A stretch of DNA of 64,000 bases from Streptomyces venezuelae (lineage in GTDB: Bacteria > Actinomycetota > Actinomycetes > Streptomycetales > Streptomycetaceae): contig NZ_CP029193.1 in the NCBI RefSeq assembly GCF_008642355.1, forward strand, positions 3,806,001 to 3,870,000. Reading direction: 5' to 3'. Under the pieces are notes generated by a model, which worked only from the letters and a program-made list of their open reading frames with translations, had not been told where the DNA came from and searched no databases. Shown one piece after another: positions 10,571-18,932 of the stretch (within the stretch, counting starts at the first letter, position 1; the number at the start of each line of letters is the position of its first letter). The position numbers and the translations under genes are program-made.

Positions 10571-11491
10571 ATGAACGCGAGCAGCGACACGAACACCACC
10601 ACCGCAACGACCCCCGCAACCTCCCCCGTCACCGTCATCGGCCTCGGCCTCATGGGCTCCGCCCTCGCCGCCGCCCTCCTGGACGCAGGTCACCCCACCA
10701 CCGTCTGGAACCGCTCCCCGGAGAAGGCGAAACCCCTGGCCGACCGGGGCGCGCAGGTGGCCGCCACCCCGGCGGACGCCCTCGCGGCGAGCGATCTCGT
10801 CCTCGCCTGCGTACTCGACCACGACGCCCTGCACGCCGTGCTCGGCCCCCTCGCGGCGACCGGCGGACTCGCCGGGAAGTCCCTGGTCAACCTCACCACC
10901 GGTACGCCGGAGCAGGCCGAGGAGATGGCGCGGTGGGCGGCCTCGCACGGGGCCGACTATCTCGACGGCGGCATCATGACGACGCCGCCGGGCGTCGGGA
11001 GCCCCGAGATGATGTTCCTGTACAGCGGGTCGGAGGCCGTCTTCGCGGCCCACCGCGACACCCTCGCCGCGCTCGGCGACCCGCTCCACCTCGGCACGGA
11101 GCCGGGCCTCGCCTCGCTCTACGACGCCGCGCTGCTCGGCCTGATGTGGGCCGCGTTCACGGGGTGGCTGCACGGCACCGCGCTGGTCACCTCGCGGGGC
11201 ACGTCGGCCGCGGACTTCACGCGGGTCGCGCTGCGCTGGCTGAACGGCGCGGTCTCCGGGTTCGTCTCGACGTACGCGCCGCAGGTGGACGCCGGACGCT
11301 ATCCGGGCGACGACGCGACCGTCGACGTGCAGATCGCGGCGATCGGCCACCTGATCCACGCCGCGGAGGCGCGCGGCGTCGACAACGCGCTGCCCGAGCT
11401 CCTGAAGGCGACGATGGAGCGCGCGGCGGCGGCGGGCCACGGCGGAGACAGCTACGCGAGCGTGATCGAGGTGCTGCGCGGCGACCGCTGA
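10571..11491 (+). CDS. NAD(P)-dependent oxidoreductase, imine-reductase-like (copy 2)
   Basis: 306 residues and clearly paralogous to the enzyme at 8358 along its full length: VTVIGLGLMG Rossmann start, TTVWNRSPEK, LVNLTTGTPEQA, a membrane-like helix SLYDAALLGLMW and a conserved C-terminal GHGGDSYASVIEVLR. It belongs to the beta-hydroxyacid dehydrogenase / imine reductase group. The ATG at 10571 is preferred to a GTG three codons upstream. The gene is divergent from the GlxA-type regulator. The two paralogues with different regulators probably act on related substrates in different conditions. Confidence 0.8.
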   Translation: MNASSDTNTTTATTPATSPVTVIGLGLMGSALAAALLDAGHPTTVWNRSPEKAKPLADRGAQVAATPADALAASDLVLACVLDHDALHAVLGPLAATGGLAGKSLVNLTTGTPEQAEEMARWAASHGADYLDGGIMTTPPGVGSPEMMFLYSGSEAVFAAHRDTLAALGDPLHLGTEPGLASLYDAALLGLMWAAFTGWLHGTALVTSRGTSAADFTRVALRWLNGAVSGFVSTYAPQVDAGRYPGDDATVDVQIAAIGHLIHAAEARGVDNALPELLKATMERAAAAGHGGDSYASVIEVLRGDR

Positions 11492-11649
11492 CGAGCCATT
11501 GGCCTACGCCGACGGACCACCGGCCCACGGATGGGCACCGGCCCGCGTCACGTCACAGGCCTGCGATGGATCACCGGGTTTCCCCCCGTTCCGCCGCCGC
11601 AGAGGCGAGGATGGACGGAACGATTCGTCGGCACCGGGGGGAGCCACCC

Positions 11650-13125
11650 ATGAACCGTCCGCTGCGGCACATAGCCCTCTTCTGCGGCCTCCTCATCCTC
11701 GCCCTGCTCCTGCGGGCGAACTGGGTGCAGTTCGCGAAGAACGACGACCTCGCGAACGACAAGAAGAACCGCCGCGTGCAGATCGAGGCGTTCTCCCACC
11801 CCCGCGGCGACATCATCGTCGGCGGCAAGTCCATCACCGGCGCGAAGGAAACCCCCGGGTCCGACTTCAAGTTCAAGCGGGTCTTCAAGGAGGGCCCGAT
11901 GTACGCGCCGGTGACGGGCTACTTCTCGCAGGCCCAGGGCGCCACGTTCCTGGAGGGCGTCCACAACGGCATCCTCAGCGGCAACGACGACCGGCTCTTC
12001 ATCAAGCGCACCCTCGACATGCTGACCGGCAAGAAGCAGCAGGGCGGCGACGTCATCACGACCATCGACCCCAAGGCGCAGAAGGCGGCCTACCAGGGGC
12101 TGGTGGACCTGAACGCCAAGGGTGCGGTCGTCGCCCTGGACCCGCGCAGCGGCAAGGTGCTCGCGATGGCCAGCACCCCCTCGTACGACCCCTCGGTGTT
12201 CTCGGGCATCTCGCTCGCCGAGGGCAAGAAGTTCAAGGAGCTCAGCGGCCGCAAGGACAAGCCGCTCAGCAACCGCGCGCTGCGCGAGATCTACCCTCCC
12301 GGCTCCACCTTCAAGATCCTCACCGCCGCCGCCGCCCTGGAGCACGGCGTCGTGACGGACATCGACAAGCCGACCGACGCGCCGACCCCGTACAAACTCC
12401 CCCTCAGCTCCACCCGCATCGGCAACGACGTGCCGGACTCCAACTGCGACAAGGTCTCCGTGAAGACCGGCATGCAGTGGTCCTGCAACAACGTCTTCCT
12501 CGACCTCGCGGACAAGCTCGGCAAGGACAAGATGCGCGAGACGGCGGAGAAGTTCGGCTTCAACGAAGAGCAGTTCATTCCGGTGCGTTCCGCCGCCAGC
12601 AGCTACCCAGAGAAGCTCGACAAGCCGCAGACCGCGCTGACCGGCATGGGGCAGGGCAGCCTGACCAGCACGCCGCTGCAGATGGCGATGGTCACGGCGG
12701 GCCTCGCCAACGACGGCAAGGTCATGAAGCCGTACCTGGTCGAGGAGTTGCGCGGCCCCGACCTCTCCACGATCGAGAAGGGCTCGCCCGACCCGCTCAA
12801 CCAGGCCGTCTCCGAGAAGACGGCGAAGAGCGTCCAGGAAATGATGGAGAACACCGTCGAGAACGGCACCGCGAACAAGGCGCGGATCGACGGCGTCACG
12901 GTCGGCGGCAAGACCGGCACGGCCCAGCACGGCGCGGACGTCGACGACGAGCGTCCTTTCGCGTGGTTCGTCTCGTACGCGAAGAACAGCGAGGGCGAGT
13001 CGCCCGTCGCCGTCGCCGTGTTCGTCGACCCCTCCGACATGGACATCGCACGCTCGGAGATCGCGGGCGGCAAGCTGGGCGCGCCGATCGCGAAGGCGGT
13101 CATGGAGGCGGTCCTGGAACGCTGA
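11650..13125 (+). CDS. Penicillin-binding protein (class B-like transpeptidase)
   Basis: 491 residues. One N-terminal membrane helix (residues 5-23) anchors an extracytoplasmic protein. The transpeptidase motifs are all present: SxxK at Ser219 (STFK), SxN at Ser278 (SCN) and KTGT at Lys421. The region before residue 130 is the dimerisation/pedestal part of class B enzymes of FtsI/PbpA type, which crosslink peptidoglycan. There is no neighbouring RodA/FtsW glycosyltransferase, unlike the usual pbpA locus, so this is a stand-alone paralogue that may work in sporulation or stress. The ATG at 11650 follows GGGGGGAGCC. Confidence 0.9.
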   Translation: MNRPLRHIALFCGLLILALLLRANWVQFAKNDDLANDKKNRRVQIEAFSHPRGDIIVGGKSITGAKETPGSDFKFKRVFKEGPMYAPVTGYFSQAQGATFLEGVHNGILSGNDDRLFIKRTLDMLTGKKQQGGDVITTIDPKAQKAAYQGLVDLNAKGAVVALDPRSGKVLAMASTPSYDPSVFSGISLAEGKKFKELSGRKDKPLSNRALREIYPPGSTFKILTAAAALEHGVVTDIDKPTDAPTPYKLPLSSTRIGNDVPDSNCDKVSVKTGMQWSCNNVFLDLADKLGKDKMRETAEKFGFNEEQFIPVRSAASSYPEKLDKPQTALTGMGQGSLTSTPLQMAMVTAGLANDGKVMKPYLVEELRGPDLSTIEKGSPDPLNQAVSEKTAKSVQEMMENTVENGTANKARIDGVTVGGKTGTAQHGADVDDERPFAWFVSYAKNSEGESPVAVAVFVDPSDMDIARSEIAGGKLGAPIAKAVMEAVLER

Positions 13126-13140
13126 GAGCTCCGAGGTCCC

Positions 13141-15231
13141 TCAGAGACCGGCGGTCCACGGCAGGGGCCTGCTGTGCAGTACGTCGAGACGTGACACGGC
13201 GCGGGTCAGGACCACGTACAGCCGGTGGAGTCCGCGCGCTTCCGCCTCCACGATGGCGGCCGGTTCGGCGGCGACGACGTGGTCGTACTCCAGGCCCTTG
13301 GCGACGGACGCCGGGAGCAGGGTGACGCGTGCGCCCAGCTCGTCCGGGCCCGCGCTGCCGATGCCGGCCGCGTCCAGTGCCGTACGGAGCCGTTCGACGT
13401 CGTGGTCGGCGGCGATGACCCCGATCGAGCCCTCCCGCCCGAGCGCGCCCCGCACCGCCTCCACCACCGCGGCCGTCACGTCCGCGACCTCCCGCACCCG
13501 CAGCTCCCCGTCCCCGCGCAGCGACCTCGCGGGCGGTACGTCGACGTCGAGCCGTCCGAGGAGTTCGTTGGCGAGCCCGACGACGGCACGCGGCACCCGG
13601 AACCCGGTGGTCAGCGGCGCCACCGCGGCATCCGGCTTGCCCAGGTGGGTCAGCACCTCCGCCCAGCTGCGGGCGGCCCAGGGCGTCGTGGCCTGCGCGA
13701 GGTCGCCGAGGACCGTCAGCGAGCCGAAGTCCGAGCGGCGCGCGATGACCCGGCACTCCATGGGCGACAGGTCCTGCGCCTCGTCGACGACGATGTGCCC
13801 GTACCCGGCGGGGCGTTCGAGGAGCCCCTCGATCTCGTCGAGCAGCACCAGGTCGGCGGCGCTCCACTTCGCGGACTTGTGGGAGCGGGGAGGGCGGCCC
13901 CACAGGATCGCCCGCTGCTCCGCGTCGGCGAGAACCCCCTCGGCCGCGGCCGCCAGCGTCTCCGCGTCCCCCAGCACCTCCGCCAGCACCTCGTCCGCCC
14001 GCACCCGCGGCCACACCGCGTCGAGGAAGCCGCTGACGGACCTGGCCCGTCCGACCTTCTGCACCCACGTGTTGTTCTGCGGCCCGGCCCGGCGCTCCGC
14101 CTGTTCCCGCACGGCCCGCACGACCCGGCTGCGCACCCGCTCACGCCCGACGGCGTACGGCGGCTCCTCTTCCCGTACGTCCGCCACGATCCGCTCCAGT
14201 TCGCCGAGCGGGACCCGCCACCGGTACGCCCCGTCGGCGACGGCGACCTCCGCGTCCGCGGGCGGCGCGACGACCCGCGCGTACAGCGCCCGGCGCAGCA
14301 CCTCGGCCATGCGGGCGTCGTGCTTGACGAGGGCGGCGGCCTCGTCGTCGTGGGCGCGTACGGCATACCGGCCCCGGATCTCGTCGCTCACCGTCGACTG
14401 CCGTACGCCGGTCTCGCCGAGCGAGGGGAGTACCTCGGCGATGTAGCGGAGGAAGGTGCGGTTGGGGCCGAGGATGAGCAGTCCGGAGCGCTGGACGCGG
14501 TGGGGGTAGGTGTAGAGGAGGTACGCGGCGCGGTGCAGGCCGACGGCGGTCTTGCCGGTGCCGGGCGCTCCCTGCACACAGACGGAGGCGGCGAGTTCGC
14601 CGCGCACCAGGTCGTCCTGTTCGGGCTGGATGGTGGCGGCGATGTCGCGCATGGGGCCGACGCGTGGCCGCTCGATCTCACCGGCGACGATGCGACTGCC
14701 CACGCCGTCGTCGTGGCCGCCTTTCCCCACGGGCTCGTCCTGCCCCAGGGGTTCGTCCTCCATCCCGGTGAGGTCGGCGGAGTCCCCCTTGCTGCCTGGC
14801 GCCCAGCCGAACCGGCGCCGGACGGCGACGCCCTGCGGGTCCCTGGCACCCGCCTGGTAGAAGGCGCGGGAGACGGGGGCGCGCCAGTCGACGACGAGGG
14901 GCGGGACGGAGGGATGCTCGCTGACGCGCAGCCGCCCTATGTAGTAGCGCTGCCCGCGATGCTCGCCGGCCCCGGCGTCCTCCGCGTCGGCGAAGTCGAG
15001 CCGACCGAAGAACAGCGGGGCCTGCGGCAGTTCGCGCATCGCCTTGGCGTGGCTGCGGAACTCGTACCCGAGCACCTCGGCGTCGGCTCCGGACGCGGAC
15101 ACGTCCGCCCCTCCGACCACCCGCTCCTCGGCGCCTTCGACCATGCGGGCCAGGGCGGCGCGGCAGGCGTCGTGGTGACGGCGTTCCCGGGCGAGGGCGT
15201 CGGTGGCTGCGGCCGATGGTGTCGTCGTCAT
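13141..15231 (-). CDS. HelD/HelR-like RNA-polymerase-associated superfamily 1 ATPase
   Basis: 696 residues. Walker A (GAPGTGKTAVGLHRAAYLLY) lies near residue 225, a Walker B-like IVVDEAQDLSPMECR near 465, and a C-terminal SF1 motif region (VASVAKGLEYDHVV-like) near 640. An N-terminal antiparallel coiled coil (residues 1-80) precedes a YIGR...DWRAP element, which is typical of HelD rather than of UvrD/Rep. HelD-type proteins dislodge stalled RNA polymerase and recycle it; actinobacterial HelR forms give rifamycin tolerance. I saw no rifamycin-associated promoter element upstream. The gene is divergent from a TetR regulator, so control by that protein is likely. Confidence 0.85.
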   Translation of the reverse strand: MTTTPSAAATDALARERRHHDACRAALARMVEGAEERVVGGADVSASGADAEVLGYEFRSHAKAMRELPQAPLFFGRLDFADAEDAGAGEHRGQRYYIGRLRVSEHPSVPPLVVDWRAPVSRAFYQAGARDPQGVAVRRRFGWAPGSKGDSADLTGMEDEPLGQDEPVGKGGHDDGVGSRIVAGEIERPRVGPMRDIAATIQPEQDDLVRGELAASVCVQGAPGTGKTAVGLHRAAYLLYTYPHRVQRSGLLILGPNRTFLRYIAEVLPSLGETGVRQSTVSDEIRGRYAVRAHDDEAAALVKHDARMAEVLRRALYARVVAPPADAEVAVADGAYRWRVPLGELERIVADVREEEPPYAVGRERVRSRVVRAVREQAERRAGPQNNTWVQKVGRARSVSGFLDAVWPRVRADEVLAEVLGDAETLAAAAEGVLADAEQRAILWGRPPRSHKSAKWSAADLVLLDEIEGLLERPAGYGHIVVDEAQDLSPMECRVIARRSDFGSLTVLGDLAQATTPWAARSWAEVLTHLGKPDAAVAPLTTGFRVPRAVVGLANELLGRLDVDVPPARSLRGDGELRVREVADVTAAVVEAVRGALGREGSIGVIAADHDVERLRTALDAAGIGSAGPDELGARVTLLPASVAKGLEYDHVVAAEPAAIVEAEARGLHRLYVVLTRAVSRLDVLHSRPLPWTAGL

Positions 15232-15253
15232 GCCGCCAGGATAATGCAACCGA

Positions 15254-15284
15254 GTAACAAACATAACCGAGATACATTCGTAAC
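15254..15284. promoter_or_regulatory. Candidate TetR operator between helD-like and tetR genes
   Basis: The 83-bp divergent gap contains an A/T-rich imperfect inverted repeat: GTAACAAACATAA on the left and, on the right, ATACATTCGTAAC. The inverted arms match at about 8 of 13 positions. A/T-richness in this genome and placement between the two starts make it the likely operator. Confidence 0.4.
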
Positions 15285-15302
15285 CGCATCTCGCCCACCC
15301 GT

Positions 15303-15308
15303 TAGACT
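15303..15308 (+). promoter_or_regulatory. -10 element of leaderless tetR gene
   Basis: TAGACT followed by exactly six bases and the ATG at 15315, the spacing expected for a leaderless transcript. Confidence 0.5.
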
Positions 15309-15314
15309 CGCTCC

Positions 15315-15968
15315 ATGCCCCCAGCCACCGAGAGCACGGCCCCCACGAGCGGCCTCCGCGCCCGCAAGAAGCAGCGCCGTTTCGAGGAGATCTCCGAGAC
15401 GGCGATCGCCCTCTTCCTGGAGAAGGGGTTCGAGAAGGTGTCGGTGGCGGAGGTCGCGGCGGCGGCGGAGGTCTCCAAGCCGACCCTGTTCCGCTACTTC
15501 GCGTCGAAGGAGGACCTGGTCCTCCACCGTTTCGCCGACCACGAGGACGAGGCGGCCCGCACGGTCGCCGCCCGCCCCGCGGGCCTCACCGCACTGGACG
15601 CCCTCCACCGCCACTTCCTGGCCGGCCTGGACCGCCACGACCCGGTGACGGGCCTCAACGACGCCGAAGGAGTCCTCGCCTTCCACCGCCTGCTCTACGG
15701 CACCCCGTCCCTGATCGCCCGCCTCCACGGCTACCAGAACCGCTCCGAACAGGCCCTGGCCACAGCCCTCCACGACGCCCACGGCGGCACCCCCCTGGAC
15801 GCCCGCCTGGCCGCGGCCCAGATCATCGCCGTCCAGCGCGTCCTGGCGGAGGACAACTGGCACCGCGTCGCCGGGGGCGAACCCGTGGACGCGATCGGAC
15901 CGGAGGCGGTGACGGCGGCGAACAGGGCGTTCGGCCAGCTGCGCACGGGCCTCGCGCGGTACGCGTGA
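15315..15968 (+). CDS. TetR/AcrR-family regulator
   Basis: 217 residues. The N-terminal HTH (residues ~22-68: FEEISETAIALFLEKGFEKVSVAEVAAAAEVSKPTLFRYFASKEDL in outline) is canonical, with the YF before the last helix. The rest is a helical ligand-binding domain ending FGQLRTGLARYA, often seen in the mycofactocin/acyl-CoA type TetR regulators. It is divergent from the HelD-like gene, which suggests that an antibiotic or other ligand releases it to induce the RNA-polymerase rescue factor. The ligand is unknown. Confidence 0.88.
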   Translation: MPPATESTAPTSGLRARKKQRRFEEISETAIALFLEKGFEKVSVAEVAAAAEVSKPTLFRYFASKEDLVLHRFADHEDEAARTVAARPAGLTALDALHRHFLAGLDRHDPVTGLNDAEGVLAFHRLLYGTPSLIARLHGYQNRSEQALATALHDAHGGTPLDARLAAAQIIAVQRVLAEDNWHRVAGGEPVDAIGPEAVTAANRAFGQLRTGLARYA

Positions 15969-15993
15969 CCGGCCCGGGTCATGGCGCGGGCTC

Positions 15994-16857
15994 TCAGCCG
16001 CTGCCCGCGTCGGGCAGCGGCGAGGACAGCCGCCACAGGGTGTCGAAGAGGTCCTGCCGCTGGGCGACCTTCTCCCGCCCCGCGGCCCCCGACCCGGCGC
16101 GCCAGTGGGTCAGGACGGCCTGGTAGCCCTTGAGGTCCAGGATCTGCCGCTCCGGCGGCACGGGAGCGGACTCCTGCACCACCTTGTCGTAGATGCCGTC
16201 GAACAGCTCGTCGCCGTTGAGCAGGCAGAACTTCAGGAGAGGGGTGATGCGCAGCATGCGGAACTGCACGTCCATGTCGGCCCGGCGCGCCCCTCTCAGG
16301 CTGCGGGCCACTCCCGCGAACTCACGCACGTTCCACCGCACCCGGTCCAGCTGGTACGCGCGGTACGCGGGGTCGTCCACGGCCCTGCCCTGCGCGTCCA
16401 GCGTCCCCGGTATCGCCATCGGCACGGTGAAGTCCGGCACGAGGATCCGCACCCGCACACTGCGTCGGGCCCCCTCCTCCAGCGCCTCCAGGCTCCGCAT
16501 GACCGGCGCCTTGACGGTCTCCCCCGTGTATCCGACGGCGTCGATCCGGACGCGCCGCGCCCTCCTGTTCCCCACCACACGTTCGATGTGCTCGCCCAGG
16601 TCCGCCGTGCGTATCTCGGAACCGGCCTCAGGAGGTGTCCTGCGGTTCAGCTCGCGCACCTCGGTGTAGAGCACGTAGCCGACCAGGCTGACGATCGAAC
16701 CGCCCAGATAGGCCTTGCCCTCCAGCGCGTCCCCTACGGGCTGCACGAACTGGGCGACCAGTCCGAGGACGAACACGCCGAGGAGCAGCGCCTTGGTCAG
16801 GGCGCTCTCGGCGTTCGCCCAGCGCTCCCGCCCCGAACGACGACCTCTCGCAGCCAC
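15994..16857 (-). CDS. Membrane-tethered protein with the same C-terminal domain as the two nearby GntR regulators
   Basis: 287 residues. Two membrane helices come first (about residues 19-41 and 50-66), so the rest is probably cytoplasmic. Residues ~85-280 match the C-terminal domain of the regulators at 18933 and 20153 by eye: RIDAVGYTGET aligns with RIDVVSYTAET, VRVRILVP with ITARILLP, DVQFRMLRIT with DVTFRALPFT, LLNGDELFDGIY with LLNGREALLAYY, and LFDTLWRLSS with WFDALWETIT. I do not recognise this domain. The GTG at 16857 has a GAGGGGG site; an upstream GTG at 16875 does not. It is the last gene of a likely operon with the phosphotransferase, HAD and GntR genes. Confidence 0.72.
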   Translation of the reverse strand: MAARGRRSGRERWANAESALTKALLLGVFVLGLVAQFVQPVGDALEGKAYLGGSIVSLVGYVLYTEVRELNRRTPPEAGSEIRTADLGEHIERVVGNRRARRVRIDAVGYTGETVKAPVMRSLEALEEGARRSVRVRILVPDFTVPMAIPGTLDAQGRAVDDPAYRAYQLDRVRWNVREFAGVARSLRGARRADMDVQFRMLRITPLLKFCLLNGDELFDGIYDKVVQESAPVPPERQILDLKGYQAVLTHWRAGSGAAGREKVAQRQDLFDTLWRLSSPLPDAGSG

Positions 16858-16929
16858 CAGGCCCCCTCGCTCCACGGGAGTTGACGCCGTACTCGACAGA
16901 GAAGGCCATGGTGCCCGCGCCCGGAGCCG

Positions 16930-18096
16930 TCAGGAAGAGGACGTCTCCCGCCCGTGCGGCCCCTCGTACCACTCCCGGAGAGCCTTCTCGGCAGCCCCCT
17001 CGTCCGGCACCGAGTCCAGCCTCAGGGGTTCCGCGGCGCGGCGCACCGCTCGGCAGACCCGGGCTGCCGCGCCCGCGTAGTCGGCGGGGTCCGGGGGCTC
17101 GGGCAGGGTGGTCAGGGCGAGGGCGGCCCGCATGATGTCGGGGAAGACCGACTGGGCGTATTCGAAGTCCAGGTAGACGGGGAGGTCGGTGGTCATTCCG
17201 GCCGTCATGTCGGCGTGTCCCGCCCGTTCCATCGCCTCAATCCACAGGTCCCTGACCCGGGTCTGCTCCTCCTTCTCGTACTCCATGCGGACCATGTGGA
17301 TGGCGAGGTCGTGCAGGGGGTCGCCGTACATGGCCAGCTCCCAGTCGATCACCGCCAGCTCCCTGCGGTCGACGACGACGTTCGCGCGGTGCACGTCGGT
17401 GTGGAGGAGGCAGAAGGGTCTGGAGGTGAGGCGGGGGCGGGCCGGGTCGTCACGGAAGGCCGCGAGGGCGTCGGGGCGTACTCCGACCGCCGAGAAGAGC
17501 GTCTCGAAGCGCCTGCGGTTCGGGGCGTGCACCCGGTGCTCGGTGAAGTCGACGAGCCACTGGAGGAACTCCTCGGACCGGCCGGACTCGGGCCAGTCGG
17601 GCGGGCGGGGCGGGAGCTCGTCCTCCGGCACCGCCGCGGCGCGGGCGAAGAACTCCGCGAAGGTCCGCATCAGCGGCTCCCCGATGGGCCCTTCCGGCAC
17701 CACGTCGGAGAGCGCCCGGCCCGGACGGTAGGAGTGCAGCGACCAGTCGCCGAAGTCCCGCAGACAGCGCGGGACTTCCTTCAGGTGGCGGCTGACCACG
17801 GCGAGCAGCTCGGGCTCGCTGGGCCAGATGCGGGGCACCACCTCCACCGTCTCGCGCGGCATCCGGCACTTGACCCGCGCGCGGAACGGCATCGTGCACA
17901 GCAGCAGGGCGAGCGACCAGCCGAGCGGTACGACGTGGTTGATGTTGTGGTGACCGGCCACGACCTGGCGCTTCGGGTGCTCCCGGTGCAGTTCGGCGAG
18001 GCGTCGGATCCACGACTCGCGGAGCCCGGTCTTCGGCGCCTCGTGGGGGGTGCGAGGCGGAGGGGACGGCATGAGCGCAGAGGGTATCCGGATCAC
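16930..18096 (-). CDS. Aminoglycoside-phosphotransferase-like (APH) kinase
   Basis: About 388 residues. The C-terminal lobe has the kinase catalytic loop HTDVHRANVVVD (HxDxxxxN) and the metal-binding IDWELAMYGDPLHDL. The N-terminal lobe is long and less conserved. The APH family phosphorylates small hydroxyl substrates such as choline, sugars, amino acids and antibiotics, so this is not evidence of drug resistance. The gene lies 68 bp downstream of the HAD gene on the same strand. A GTG at 18096 with an AGGAA site is preferred; an ATG at 18072 and an ATG at 18120 are alternatives. Confidence 0.78.
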   Translation of the reverse strand: MIRIPSALMPSPPPRTPHEAPKTGLRESWIRRLAELHREHPKRQVVAGHHNINHVVPLGWSLALLLCTMPFRARVKCRMPRETVEVVPRIWPSEPELLAVVSRHLKEVPRCLRDFGDWSLHSYRPGRALSDVVPEGPIGEPLMRTFAEFFARAAAVPEDELPPRPPDWPESGRSEEFLQWLVDFTEHRVHAPNRRRFETLFSAVGVRPDALAAFRDDPARPRLTSRPFCLLHTDVHRANVVVDRRELAVIDWELAMYGDPLHDLAIHMVRMEYEKEEQTRVRDLWIEAMERAGHADMTAGMTTDLPVYLDFEYAQSVFPDIMRAALALTTLPEPPDPADYAGAAARVCRAVRRAAEPLRLDSVPDEGAAEKALREWYEGPHGRETSSS

Positions 18097-18164
18097 GGAA
18101 CCGTTCCTGCCACATGCCACATAGTGGACGTCGGCGTGGCGCTTGCGTGCTCCCGCCTGCTCCT

Positions 18165-18932
18165 TCAGGGCGCCTTCGTGTGCCCCATGGCGTATACAAC
18201 CCTGGAGAGGCGTTCGAGGGAGTCGACCAGGTGTTCCGCGCCCGCCTCGCGCAGCAGCCGCGCCTTGCGTTCGTTGCGCGCGTACCCGAGGAACCGCACC
18301 CCCGCCCGCTCGGCCGCCACATAGTCGGACGGCGCGTCACCGATCATCAGGGTCGCCCGCGGCTTCGCCCCCATGGCGCGCAGCGCCCGCTCGACGCAGT
18401 CCGGGTGGGGCTTGAGCAGGCTGAGGTCCTGGGTGCGGCCGTAGATGTGGGGGGCGAAGCAGTCCAGGGTGCCGCGGCGCTCCAGGTACCTGCCCACCGC
18501 GCACGGTGCGTTGTTCGTCGTCACCGCGAGCCGGGCGCCGGTCGCCGACCAGGTGCGGATCAGCGGGTCGACGTACGCGGTCGGCATGGCCGTCGCCACG
18601 GCGTTCAGCTCCTGCCGCGTGAGCCACTGCTCCAGCTCGGCGACCAGGTCGCTGTGGGGATGCCTGCGGTCGACGGCGCGCAGCACGACGTAGGGGTCGG
18701 GCTCCTCCTTCTCCTCGGCGGTGAGCAGCCCGCGCAGCCCGCGCTCCTTCAGCCACCGGACCAGGTCCCGCGCCACGTCCGCCGCGGGCCGCCCGGCGAA
18801 GAGGCGGCAGATGGGTCCGTCGAAGTCGAAGAGCACGTAGCCGATGGAAGCGACCACGTTCCGCAACCGTTCGGTCTCATCCGTCGCCGATTCGGTCGGC
18901 GTCACGTCGGACTGCGTCGAATCAGATGTCAT
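18165..18932 (-). CDS. HAD-superfamily hydrolase
   Basis: 255 residues. Motif I is FDFDGPICRLF (nucleophile Asp and general acid Asp), motif II VTTNNAP, motif III LLKPHPDCVERAL and motif IV MIGDAPSDYVAAERAGV. This is a PGP-like HAD with a helical cap between residues ~50 and 130, so a small phosphomonoester substrate is likely. Its ATG directly follows the TAA of the GntR regulator (no gap), which means translational coupling. The adjacent APH-like kinase could make, and this enzyme remove, the same phosphoryl group. That last point is inference. Confidence 0.85.
   Translation of the reverse strand: MTSDSTQSDVTPTESATDETERLRNVVASIGYVLFDFDGPICRLFAGRPAADVARDLVRWLKERGLRGLLTAEEKEEPDPYVVLRAVDRRHPHSDLVAELEQWLTRQELNAVATAMPTAYVDPLIRTWSATGARLAVTTNNAPCAVGRYLERRGTLDCFAPHIYGRTQDLSLLKPHPDCVERALRAMGAKPRATLMIGDAPSDYVAAERAGVRFLGYARNERKARLLREAGAEHLVDSLERLSRVVYAMGHTKAP

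Noticed and set aside
15232..15314. Rifamycin-associated element before the HelD-like gene
   Set aside because: No GC-rich inverted repeat of that type could be seen; the gap is A/T-rich and looks like a TetR operator region.
16930..18096. Aminoglycoside resistance gene
   Set aside because: Only the general APH fold is shown. Its operon with a HAD hydrolase and sensor-domain proteins suggests small-molecule metabolism, not drug modification.
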